Assembly (NCBI GenBank): GCA_902782965.1
Contig: CACZPG010000148.1
Span: 1-21,311, forward strand
Reading direction: 5' to 3'
Length of the DNA stretch: 21,311 bases
Origin: an uncultured Lachnospiraceae bacterium
Lineage (GTDB): Bacteria; Bacillota; Clostridia; Lachnospirales; Lachnospiraceae
A program made the translations under genes and the position numbers. Positions 14,507-21,311 of the stretch are shown here, piece by piece. The stretch's first letter is position 1. Each line of letters starts with the position of its first letter. Below the pieces are notes generated by a model, which was not told the origin of the DNA, did no database searches, and saw nothing but the letters and a program-made list of their open reading frames with translations.

Positions 14507-16254
14507 AAGGACAGGATCATATAGTAACTACATTAAGAAATCAGATTAAGTCTGACAGAGTTGGTCATGCGTATCTGTTCTGTGGAACAAGAGGTACGGG
14601 AAAGACCACTATGGCAAAACTTCTTGCCAAGACCGTGAATTGTGAGAATCCCACGGAGAATGGACCCTGTGGCACATGCCCCAGCTGCAAGGCAATAGCT
14701 GACGGCAGTTCTCTGAATGTAATAGAGATAGATGCTGCTTCCAATAACGGTGTGGATAATATCCGTCAGATAAATGAAACTGTGCAGTATTCACCTGCGC
14801 AGGGAAGATTTCTTGTATATATAATTGATGAGGTTCATATGCTCTCTGCAGGAGCTTATAATGCACTGCTGAAGACGCTTGAAGAACCACCGGAGTATGT
14901 AATATTTATTCTTGCCACCACGGATGAACATAAGCTTCCGGTAACTATTAAATCCAGATGTCAGAGATATGATTTCCATCGTATTTCCATTGAAACCATT
15001 ACTGACAGACTTGAAGATATAGTTTCGAGAGAGGGTGGACAGGCTACCCGGGATGCTCTCAGCTTTATTGCAAGAACAGCAGATGGTTCAATGCGTGATG
15101 CTCTTTCCATACTTGATGAATGTATGTCTGCAAGTATAGGAGAAGAATTGACCAGAGACAGTGTGCTGAGAACCATCGGTGCAGTTTCGGTTGATATATA
15201 CATGGAAATGCTTTCTGCTATTAAGAATAATGATGCAAACCGTGTTCTAAGCATAGTCAGTGAAACAATATATAATGGCAAGGATCTGACTAAATTCGTA
15301 GATGATTTTACCTGGTTTATGAGAAATCTGTTATTTCTCAAGCTTTCTCCGAAATTGGCCGGAGAACTTGATATGACAGAGGAAACAGCCGGAGAGCTGA
15401 TAGAAACGGGAAAGGATTTCAGTACTGATACATTATCCAGATACCTGAATATTCTTCAGGAACTTTGTTCCTCCATAAGGGCTTCCTCAGTAAAGAGAAT
15501 AACTTTGGAAATGGCTCTTATCAAAATGATGCATCCTGAGACAGGGGAGAGCTATGATGCCGTAATAGGAAGACTGGAGAAACTTGAGTCAGGAATGACA
15601 GCTTCGTCCGGTAGTTCTGTTTCTGACAGTAATCCATCCGGCAGTTCTGCTTCCGATAGTGGTTCCTCCGTAATTGCCTCTACCGGCAGCAATTCGTCCG
15701 GTGGTCTGAGTGATGTTGATATAACGATGCTTGAATCCATCATTGACAAGAAGCTGGATCAGAGGATAGATGAGGAAATAAAGAAAAGGATTAAGTCAGG
15801 AGAACTGGCATTATCGGGGCAGGAGAATTATGATCCTGAGGAACAGAGCAAGATTGCATTACAGAATATAAGGGATTCATTTCCCCCTGCAGTCGCAAAA
15901 GATATAGAAGAACTGGCGACGAAATGGAATGAGATAGCCCGTAAGCTGCCGGAACCCTACAGAGAGTATTCTGATGCATGTGATATTGAACCTTCGCCTA
16001 ATTTTGCTGATGATGGTTCAGCAAGACTCAGAATGATCTTTGATGAGAAGGAGAAAGAGGAAGGGGTAAGATATGATTTCTTCTGTGATCCAAATAAGCG
16101 TTCGAGATTTGAAGAACTTTTATCCGGGATCATTAACAAAAAGGTAGAAATAGAAGTGCTGGCTAAGAAGAGGTCGTCAGGAGTTCTGGATAGAAACTCC
16201 CAGGCTTTAAATAAAATCAATTTCAGTGATATCAAAATCATAGACACTGAATAA
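14452..16254 (+). CDS. dnaX: DNA polymerase III subunit gamma/tau
   Basis: AAA+ motor of the clamp loader, which opens the beta clamp and ties together the replicative polymerase and helicase. Of 600 residues the N-terminal AAA+ part is textbook: Walker A GTRGTGKTT (45-53), a zinc-binding cluster Cys64, Cys73, Cys76 and Cys79, Walker B DEVH (126-129), and the SRC motif (168-170) with the arginine finger. A Ser/Gly/Asp linker (about 380-425), partly made of ten-residue repeats, joins an acidic C-terminal tau-type region. GGAGG (14439-14443) supports the start. I found no A-AAA-AAG slippery heptamer, so a separate frameshifted gamma form is not supported. It is the first gene of dnaX-ybaB-recR-pfkA. 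Confidence 0.96.
   Translation: MSYIALYRKFRPDSFDEVKGQDHIVTTLRNQIKSDRVGHAYLFCGTRGTGKTTMAKLLAKTVNCENPTENGPCGTCPSCKAIADGSSLNVIEIDAASNNGVDNIRQINETVQYSPAQGRFLVYIIDEVHMLSAGAYNALLKTLEEPPEYVIFILATTDEHKLPVTIKSRCQRYDFHRISIETITDRLEDIVSREGGQATRDALSFIARTADGSMRDALSILDECMSASIGEELTRDSVLRTIGAVSVDIYMEMLSAIKNNDANRVLSIVSETIYNGKDLTKFVDDFTWFMRNLLFLKLSPKLAGELDMTEETAGELIETGKDFSTDTLSRYLNILQELCSSIRASSVKRITLEMALIKMMHPETGESYDAVIGRLEKLESGMTASSGSSVSDSNPSGSSASDSGSSVIASTGSNSSGGLSDVDITMLESIIDKKLDQRIDEEIKKRIKSGELALSGQENYDPEEQSKIALQNIRDSFPPAVAKDIEELATKWNEIARKLPEPYREYSDACDIEPSPNFADDGSARLRMIFDEKEKEEGVRYDFFCDPNKRSRFEELLSGIINKKVEIEVLAKKRSSGVLDRNSQALNKINFSDIKIIDTE
15607..15666 (+). repeat. Two 30-bp coding repeats in the dnaX linker
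   Basis: Two adjacent 30-bp units encode SGSSVSDSNP and SGSSASDSGS (residues 386-405). Most base differences are synonymous third positions or confined to the unit ends. They extend the flexible linker between the AAA+ and tau regions. Confidence 0.7.
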
Positions 16255-16276
16255 CTAAGAAAGAGAGGAATAAGAC

Positions 16277-16630
16277 GTGGCTAAAAGAGGAGGATATCCC
16301 GGAGGAATGATGCCGGGAAATATGAATAATCTGATGAAGCAGGCTCAGAAAATGCAGAAGCAGATGGAACAGACTCAGGCTGAATTAGAAGAGAAAGAAT
16401 ATGAGACATCAAGTGGTGGCGGAGTTGTAAAGGTTAAGATAAACGGCCATAAGGAAATTACTGAAATTACAATTGCTGAAGAAGTTGTTGACCCTGATGA
16501 TATTGAGATGCTTCAGGATCTGATAATGGCAGCAGTCAATGAAGCTATCCGTGCACAGGCTGATGACGAGAAGGAACAGCTTGGCAAGATAACCGGTGGC
16601 ATGGGAGGCGGTCTCGGCGGACTTTTCTAG
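16277..16630 (+). CDS. ybaB: YbaB/EbfC family nucleoid-associated protein
   Basis: Small dimeric DNA-binding protein of the YbaB/EbfC family, linked to nucleoid structure and, by its conserved place between dnaX and recR, to replication or repair. The 117 residues show the family plan: a Gly/Met/Pro-rich N-terminal tail, a long helix (NNLMKQAQKMQKQMEQTQAE), a beta core (GVVKVKINGHKEITEITI), a helical VDPDDIEMLQDLIMAAVNEA, and a Gly-rich C-terminal tail (GGMGGGLGG). It starts at GTG, placed eight bases after a GAGAGG box; no good ATG is available. It begins 22 bases after dnaX and ends with adjacent TAG and TGA stops. Confidence 0.93.
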   Translation: MAKRGGYPGGMMPGNMNNLMKQAQKMQKQMEQTQAELEEKEYETSSGGGVVKVKINGHKEITEITIAEEVVDPDDIEMLQDLIMAAVNEAIRAQADDEKEQLGKITGGMGGGLGGLF

Positions 16631-16677
16631 TGACAGGTATAGATATCAGTATTAAGATAAGTGGAGACCGGAAATAA

Positions 16678-17274
16678 ATGAATATATACGGCGGTGAGGT
16701 TAATCATCTCATTGAAGAATTGAGTCATCTTCCGGGAATAGGTTCCAGAAGTGCTCAGAGACTTGCATTTCATATAATCGGTATGCCTGATGACAGAGCA
16801 GAAGCTCTCGCAGAGGCAATTGTGAATGCAAAAAAGAAAATAAAATACTGTAAAGAATGCTTTACGATAACAGACAGTGAACTCTGTCCGATATGTGCAT
16901 CCGCCACCAGAGATCACAAGACCATCATGGTTGTGGAATCACCAAGGGATATGTCAGCTTATGAGAGAACAGGAAAATATGAGGGTGTATACCATGTTCT
17001 TCATGGGGTAATCAATCCCAGCCAGGGCATCGGACCTGAGGAAATCAAACTGAAGGAGCTTCTCATCAGACTAAGGGGAGATGTGGACGAGATTATTATT
17101 GCCACAAATTCCAGTATAGAGGGAGAGGCTACTGCAATGTATATTTCCAAGCTTGTCAAACCTGCCGGAATAAAGGTTACCAGGATTGCAAGCGGAGTTC
17201 CTGTAGGTGGTGATCTTGAGGTTACCGATGAGGTCACACTTATGAGAGCGCTGGATGGAAGAGTAGAGCTTTAA
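16678..17274 (+). CDS. recR: Recombination mediator RecR
   Basis: Ring-forming DNA clamp protein that, with RecO (and RecF), loads RecA at gaps in recombinational repair. At 198 residues it has the exact family length. Domains in order are a helix-hairpin-helix LPGIGSRSAQRLAFHI (18-33), a four-cysteine zinc site (Cys58, Cys61, Cys70, Cys73), a TOPRIM domain starting IMVVESPRD (83-91) with Glu87, the GVYHVLHGVINPSQGIGP block, and the C-terminal VPVGGDLEVTDEVTL Walker B-like region. It follows ybaB by 47 bases, with a GTGGAG box before the ATG, and precedes pfkA by 21 bases. Confidence 0.96.
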   Translation: MNIYGGEVNHLIEELSHLPGIGSRSAQRLAFHIIGMPDDRAEALAEAIVNAKKKIKYCKECFTITDSELCPICASATRDHKTIMVVESPRDMSAYERTGKYEGVYHVLHGVINPSQGIGPEEIKLKELLIRLRGDVDEIIIATNSSIEGEATAMYISKLVKPAGIKVTRIASGVPVGGDLEVTDEVTLMRALDGRVEL

Positions 17275-17295
17275 AGAGAAGAGGGAGGTTACAAA

Positions 17296-18372
17296 ATGAA
17301 GAAGATAGGAATACTTACAAGTGGCGGCGATTGTCAGGCTCTTAATCCTACTATGAGAGGAGTTGTAAAGGGTCTGGAAAATCTTTTCGGAGATGTAGAA
17401 ATATATGGTTTCCTTGAGGGTTATAAGGGCCTTATTTATGGAAATTATAAAGTAATGGAACCAATGGAGTTCTCGGGACTTCTTGCTAAAGGCGGTACTA
17501 TTCTCGGTACATCGAGAGTTCCTTTCAAATACCTGGATACACCGACAGATGATGGTGTAGAGAAGGTTCCTGCAATGATAAAGACCTATAAGAAGCTTGG
17601 TCTTGACGGACTTTTTGTTCTTGGTGGTAATGGATCACAGAAGACAGCCTACAGACTCTATCAGGAAGGTCTTAATGTAATAGGACTTCCCAAGACTATT
17701 GATAATGATATTTATGGCACAGATGTTACCTTCGGTTTCCAGAGTGCAATAGATGTAGCTACTCATGCAATAGACTGTATTTATACAACCGCTGAATCTC
17801 ATAACCGAGTATTTGTCATTGAGACTATGGGACACAAGGTTGGCTGGATTACTCTTTATGCCGGAGTTGCCGGTGGTGCAGATGTAATTCTTCTTCCTGA
17901 GATTCCCTATGATATGAAGAAGGTTTATAAGACTATTGACAAGCGTAAGAAGATGGGCAAGAAGTTCTGTATCATAGTAGTAGCTGAAGGTGCTATTTCC
18001 AAGGAACTTGCTAAGCTGCCTAAGAAGGAAAGAAAACAGAAGATTGCCGAGAGACCTTATCCTTCAATTGCATATGAAATTGCTAAGGATATTCAGGGTA
18101 AATATCCTGCTACTGAGGTAAGAGTTGCCCTTCCGGGCCACACTCAGAGAGGTGGAAATCCTGACGCATATGATAGAGTACTTTCCAGCAGATTCGGTGC
18201 AAAGGGCGCAGAACTGTTTAAGGCTAAGGATTTCGGAAAGCTTGTTGTATTCAAGAATAATGAAGTTACTGCTATTCCTATGGAGGAATCAGCAGGAAAG
18301 CTTAAATATGTAGATCCTGAAGATCAGCTGATTCAGGAAGCTAAAACTCTTGGAATATCTTTTGGAGATTAA
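17296..18372 (+). CDS. pfkA: 6-phosphofructokinase, group III type, probably ATP-dependent
   Basis: Cytoplasmic glycolytic enzyme that phosphorylates fructose 6-phosphate to fructose 1,6-bisphosphate. The 358 residues begin with the nucleotide-binding SGGDCQALNPTMRG (9-22). The donor loop is GGNGS (110-114) and the substrate loop is PKTIDND (132-138) with catalytic Asp136, followed by a family-typical FGFQSAID. Gly113 corresponds to E. coli Gly104; PPi enzymes usually have Asp there. Lys133 corresponds to E. coli Gly124 and is the lysine of group III and PPi enzymes. Gly plus Lys is the pattern known from ATP-using actinobacterial group III enzymes, so ATP use is inferred. Asn112 replaces the usual Asp103. 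A very strong AGGGAGG precedes the ATG. Confidence 0.93.
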   Translation: MKKIGILTSGGDCQALNPTMRGVVKGLENLFGDVEIYGFLEGYKGLIYGNYKVMEPMEFSGLLAKGGTILGTSRVPFKYLDTPTDDGVEKVPAMIKTYKKLGLDGLFVLGGNGSQKTAYRLYQEGLNVIGLPKTIDNDIYGTDVTFGFQSAIDVATHAIDCIYTTAESHNRVFVIETMGHKVGWITLYAGVAGGADVILLPEIPYDMKKVYKTIDKRKKMGKKFCIIVVAEGAISKELAKLPKKERKQKIAERPYPSIAYEIAKDIQGKYPATEVRVALPGHTQRGGNPDAYDRVLSSRFGAKGAELFKAKDFGKLVVFKNNEVTAIPMEESAGKLKYVDPEDQLIQEAKTLGISFGD

Positions 18373-18389
18373 ATATAAGTTTATGTATG

Positions 18390-18416
18390 GGGTGTCAAAA
18401 GTTGCTTTTGACACCC
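18390..18416. other. Perfect 12-bp hairpin without T-tract after pfkA
   Basis: GGGTGTCAAAAG (18390-18401), loop TTG, CTTTTGACACCC (18405-18416). There is no T-run on either side, so it is not a standard rho-independent terminator. It could stabilise or process the upstream mRNA 3' end, end transcription inefficiently, or bind a protein. Confidence 0.8.
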
Positions 18417-18447
18417 TAACAAATGTATTAGGATAAAAAGGAACAGA

Positions 18448-21168
18448 ATGATGATAAAGAGAACCCTCTTCGGGATACTGCTTTTTCTGGTGATATTTGC
18501 AGGATCTGCTCTTTCTTTCAACTTCATACAGAACCGCAACAGAACCACCAGAGCAGTTGAGGGTTACAATCCGACAATGGATAAAGCATATATCATGTAT
18601 GATGGTAAGATGCTTAACAGTATGCTGGGATATACCAATAATATTGATACCAGCCTTTACAGAGATTCCATTGTCCCTCTGGATTCTTCTAAACAGGTAG
18701 ATATACTTCTGAGTGATTCTATAGATACCGGTGCTGAAATCAAATATGAACTCAGATCCTTTGACGGAAGTAATCTGGTAGAGGATGGCGATTTCAGATT
18801 TGTCGAAACCGGTGATATTTATAATCATTATCAGATGACAATAAGGATGAATCTTACCACAGGACTTGAATACAGTCTGGTAATTAAGGCTTCCTATGAG
18901 AATAAAACCATAAATTATTATACCAGAGTAGTCAGCCTGAATGAGACCCGTCTGAGTGGCTTCCTTTCCTATGCAGAGAGTTTCGATGATGCTGTGTTTG
19001 ATGCCAATAAACAGGTGGCAGAGCTTGCCAGTGGAACTAATGCCGTTACAACCTTTAATGTATCGGGTATTCTGGCAGATCTCGAAAAAGAGAAAGAAGA
19101 GGCTGATAAAGACAGACCTGTTGCAACTACTACAGATGCAATGGCTGGAGTGAGTGAAGCAGATCTTTCTAAGGTTTTCGGAAGTTCTGATGCCAGCAGT
19201 GCAGTATATGATACGGAAAATGCTACCTATATCCATTCCAGAGGAAATCCGGCGTATGTTACGCTGGCTTCTTCCTATGAGGATATCATTTTCAGTGGAA
19301 TAAAGATGGAGAGGCTCAGTGAGCCGGTTCCTAAGATAAAAGAACTTACGGATACCAGTGCTCTGATCGAGCTTGTATATAAAACCATTTCCGAAGAAAA
19401 CGGAGTATACAAGACCTATGCTGTATCAGAATATCTTGCTCTGAATTATGACAATGGTGCGGCTGCAATCAAGGTTAGTGATTATCAGAGATTTGTGAAT
19501 CAGGATTTTGATTCAGATGGTATTGATCCTGTAACTAATTCGATATCTCTTGGTCTGGCTGCTGATGAGAATCCCAGATTTCTGGAAAGTCCGGATTCAA
19601 AGATCCTGGCATTTATAGCTGATAACAGCTTATGGATATATAATAATTCAAAGAATACTTATTCAACCGTATACGGAACCTCAAGCGATGAGGCAGAGAA
19701 GGAAAGGACTCCTCAGGTTGGTTATGACATAAAGCTTCTCTCACTGGATGAGGATACTCTGGATTTCGTTGTTTTCGGAAGGATTAACGAAGGCCCAAGA
19801 GAAGGAAGTACCGGAGTAGTTCTTTATGAATATAATATTGAAGAAACCATGCTGAGAGAACTTCAGTTTGTAGAATCTGCGCTGCCTCTTGATGCAATGG
19901 AACTGTCGGTTGGAGAACTATGTTATTACGACAAAAAAGAAAGAAAATTCTATCTTCTGATTGGAGAGAATATGCTTGCAATAGATATCTTCTCCGGAAA
20001 GACTGAAGAGAGAATATCCAATCTTCCATCTGGACATGCAGCGGTTTCACAGGATATGAAGGTTATCGCCTATCCTGATAATTCCGATCTCACGAAGACG
20101 AAGGAAATAACTATTATAGATTTCGAAAAACGTACAGAAGTTGTGAAGAAGCTTAAAGGACACAGGCTGCAGCTTCTCGGGTTTGTCGGAGACGATATTA
20201 TGTACGGAGCTGCCGAACCGGAACACGTATCCAAGGAGAAGGATGGTTCTCCGAAATTCCTTTTCGATAAGATTTATATTGTCCGCAGGGATGGAAGTCT
20301 TGTAAAGAAATACGACAGAGAAGGAATTCTTATTTCCGGTGTCAAACTGGATAAGAATGTAATCTATCTCACAAGAAAGCAGATTAATGAAGAAACCGGT
20401 GATATTTCTGATGCATCGAAGGATTATATCACTTACAAGCCCGATAATACAGGTGATCAGGTTAAGGTTACCCGGATTGAGAATGAAGCGGGAAATAATG
20501 AGACCTATCTTAAATTCCCTCTAAATGTTTTTGTCAGAAGCGGTAATGAAGAACTGTTTACCAGAGTATCAGCTTCCGGAAATAATTCGGATGTAAAATA
20601 TGATGGTGTACTTGTTGATAAGAGAGGGGCATTCATTTATGGACCGTCCGGAATCAGAGGTGTTTCAGACAGTGTTGGAAAAGCAATAAATGACGTCTAT
20701 GATAATGGAGGATTTGTTGTAGATGCATATGGAGCTACTCTTTACAGAGACAAGATAGTAAGACCTTATCTGACGGTGGCGGGAACATTTCCGTATAAGG
20801 CTGTGGACAATGTGGATGACAGCTTCGCAGCCTGCAACTATATGTGTCTTCTTGCGGCGGGAATCAGTGCTGACTATGATGAGGTAAGAACTGCTAATAA
20901 CTGGCTTGACAGTTTCGAAATGTATGGAGAAGGAGCAAGAGGTATTAATATTTCAGGTGTTACCCTGGATACGGCTGTGGGATATCTTAGTGATGGCTGT
21001 CCTTTTGCTGCTAAGATACCTGACGGATATGTTCTTGTAGTCAGTTATAATGATGATTTTATCAGATATTATGACCCTATGCAGGATAAAGAGGAAAGAA
21101 TCCAGCGATATGCGTTCCAGCTCAGATGTGAGGATCAGAATAATGAATTCTACACGTTTGTCAAGTAA
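18448..21168 (+). CDS. Large anchored extracytoplasmic protein with degenerate C39-peptidase-like C-terminus
   Basis: A 906-residue protein without a named family that I can recall. A signal anchor (about 5-25) places the rest outside the membrane. Residues about 40-170 look like a beta-sandwich domain. About 180-250 is an acidic, Ala/Thr-rich stretch with a short coil (LADLEKEKEEADKD). About 250-700 consists of repeated beta strands of beta-propeller type (KILAFIADNSLWIYN, MLAIDIFSGKTEER, MKVIAYPDNSD). The end (about 780-906) resembles papain-fold C39-like domains: AACNYMC with Cys796, GVTLDTAVGYLSDGCPF, then YVLVVSYNDDFIRYYDP with Asp876. The catalytic His expected near 862 is missing. AAGGA lies 5 bases before this ATG and 8 before the next one at 18451, which may be the true start. 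Confidence 0.8.
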   Translation: MMIKRTLFGILLFLVIFAGSALSFNFIQNRNRTTRAVEGYNPTMDKAYIMYDGKMLNSMLGYTNNIDTSLYRDSIVPLDSSKQVDILLSDSIDTGAEIKYELRSFDGSNLVEDGDFRFVETGDIYNHYQMTIRMNLTTGLEYSLVIKASYENKTINYYTRVVSLNETRLSGFLSYAESFDDAVFDANKQVAELASGTNAVTTFNVSGILADLEKEKEEADKDRPVATTTDAMAGVSEADLSKVFGSSDASSAVYDTENATYIHSRGNPAYVTLASSYEDIIFSGIKMERLSEPVPKIKELTDTSALIELVYKTISEENGVYKTYAVSEYLALNYDNGAAAIKVSDYQRFVNQDFDSDGIDPVTNSISLGLAADENPRFLESPDSKILAFIADNSLWIYNNSKNTYSTVYGTSSDEAEKERTPQVGYDIKLLSLDEDTLDFVVFGRINEGPREGSTGVVLYEYNIEETMLRELQFVESALPLDAMELSVGELCYYDKKERKFYLLIGENMLAIDIFSGKTEERISNLPSGHAAVSQDMKVIAYPDNSDLTKTKEITIIDFEKRTEVVKKLKGHRLQLLGFVGDDIMYGAAEPEHVSKEKDGSPKFLFDKIYIVRRDGSLVKKYDREGILISGVKLDKNVIYLTRKQINEETGDISDASKDYITYKPDNTGDQVKVTRIENEAGNNETYLKFPLNVFVRSGNEELFTRVSASGNNSDVKYDGVLVDKRGAFIYGPSGIRGVSDSVGKAINDVYDNGGFVVDAYGATLYRDKIVRPYLTVAGTFPYKAVDNVDDSFAACNYMCLLAAGISADYDEVRTANNWLDSFEMYGEGARGINISGVTLDTAVGYLSDGCPFAAKIPDGYVLVVSYNDDFIRYYDPMQDKEERIQRYAFQLRCEDQNNEFYTFVK

Positions 21169-21176
21169 AAAATGGG

Positions 21177-21210
21177 TTGATTATAAATTGATGATAAGAC
21201 TTCATCAATT
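21177..21210 (+). other. Imperfect tandem repeat and 9-bp inverted repeat after the last gene
   Basis: TTGATTATAAA (21177-21187) is followed by TTGATGATAAG (21188-21198), 9 of 11 bases equal. AATTGATGA (21186-21194) can pair with TCATCAATT (21202-21210), a weak terminator-like hairpin without a T-run. The window then stays AT-rich and ends in GAGGAA, which may be the ribosome binding site of a gene beyond the edge. Confidence 0.4.
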
Positions 21211-21311
21211 CTTCACAATTATATCAAAAGTTCTTCATAATTAATTGTTATATTAAAGATGTTCCAAATGAAGGATTCTATACCTTCCCCCACATTTTTT
21301 CATACGAGGAA

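Noticed and set aside
15771..15800. A-rich stretch in dnaX as a programmed frameshift site for a gamma subunit
   Set aside because: The bases read ATAAAGAAAAGG and do not contain the A-AAA-AAG heptamer; no stem-loop or early stop in the -1 frame was established.
18408..18436. Consensus TTGACA in the right arm of the hairpin after pfkA, as -35 of a promoter for the 906-residue protein gene
   Set aside because: The possible -10 boxes (TAGGAT or GATAAA) fit poorly, and transcription would start about at the ribosome binding site, leaving it out of the mRNA.
18289..19236. Antisense open frame of about 315 codons across the pfkA end and the next gene
   Set aside because: It covers two genes and a hairpin on the other strand and lacks a family motif or ribosome binding site; its Cys/Ile/Ser-rich translation looks like shadow coding.

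Overview
The window looks like chromosomal core sequence of a low-to-moderate GC Gram-positive anaerobe, most probably a Lachnospiraceae member (Butyrivibrio/Pseudobutyrivibrio-like; this is inference from protein flavour, not from a search). Supporting points are a Bacillus-type large SRP RNA, strong GGAGG-type ribosome binding sites, AGA-rich arginine codons, a group III-type phosphofructokinase, a dnaX-ybaB-recR cluster, and an RND exporter with no outer-membrane partners. I see no IS element, prophage, CRISPR array, tRNA or rRNA.

Layout: (1) 1-~145, 3' half of the SRP RNA, cut by the window edge. (2) 268-1458, an HD-domain phosphohydrolase and a small anchored exported protein, closed by a bidirectional terminator at about 1477-1506. 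(3) murG on the minus strand, divergent from (4) the phosphoglucomutase pgcA and a membrane GGDEF-GGDEF-EAL protein, closed by a 17-bp-stem terminator. (5) A 1282-aa RND transporter with a coiled-coil insertion of about 255 residues. (6) pncC/cinA C-terminal type gene (minus), divergent from a DUF212 (YuiD-like) membrane protein. (7) An isoprenylcysteine-methyltransferase-like membrane protein (minus), divergent from an AIM24-family protein. (8) The cluster dnaX, ybaB, recR, pfkA, with short gaps. (9) A 906-residue anchored extracytoplasmic protein ending in a C39-peptidase-like domain that seems to lack its catalytic histidine.

Functional themes are genome maintenance (dnaX, ybaB, recR), central carbon and envelope metabolism (pgcA, pfkA, murG), c-di-GMP turnover, and export. 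No multigene defence or biosynthetic system is visible. The most unexpected signal is small-scale: after several genes the last bases of the ORF, including the stop codon, are reiterated as short tandem repeats. At murG (3 x 16 bp) and at the DUF212 gene (about 14-bp period) the repeats put stop codons in all three reading frames. Weaker forms follow pgcA, the methyltransferase-like gene and the AIM24 gene. Other points of interest are the RND coiled-coil insertion, tandem degenerate GGDEF domains before an intact EAL domain, a perfect hairpin without a T-tract after pfkA, and divergent extended -10 promoters that form a perfect inverted repeat.
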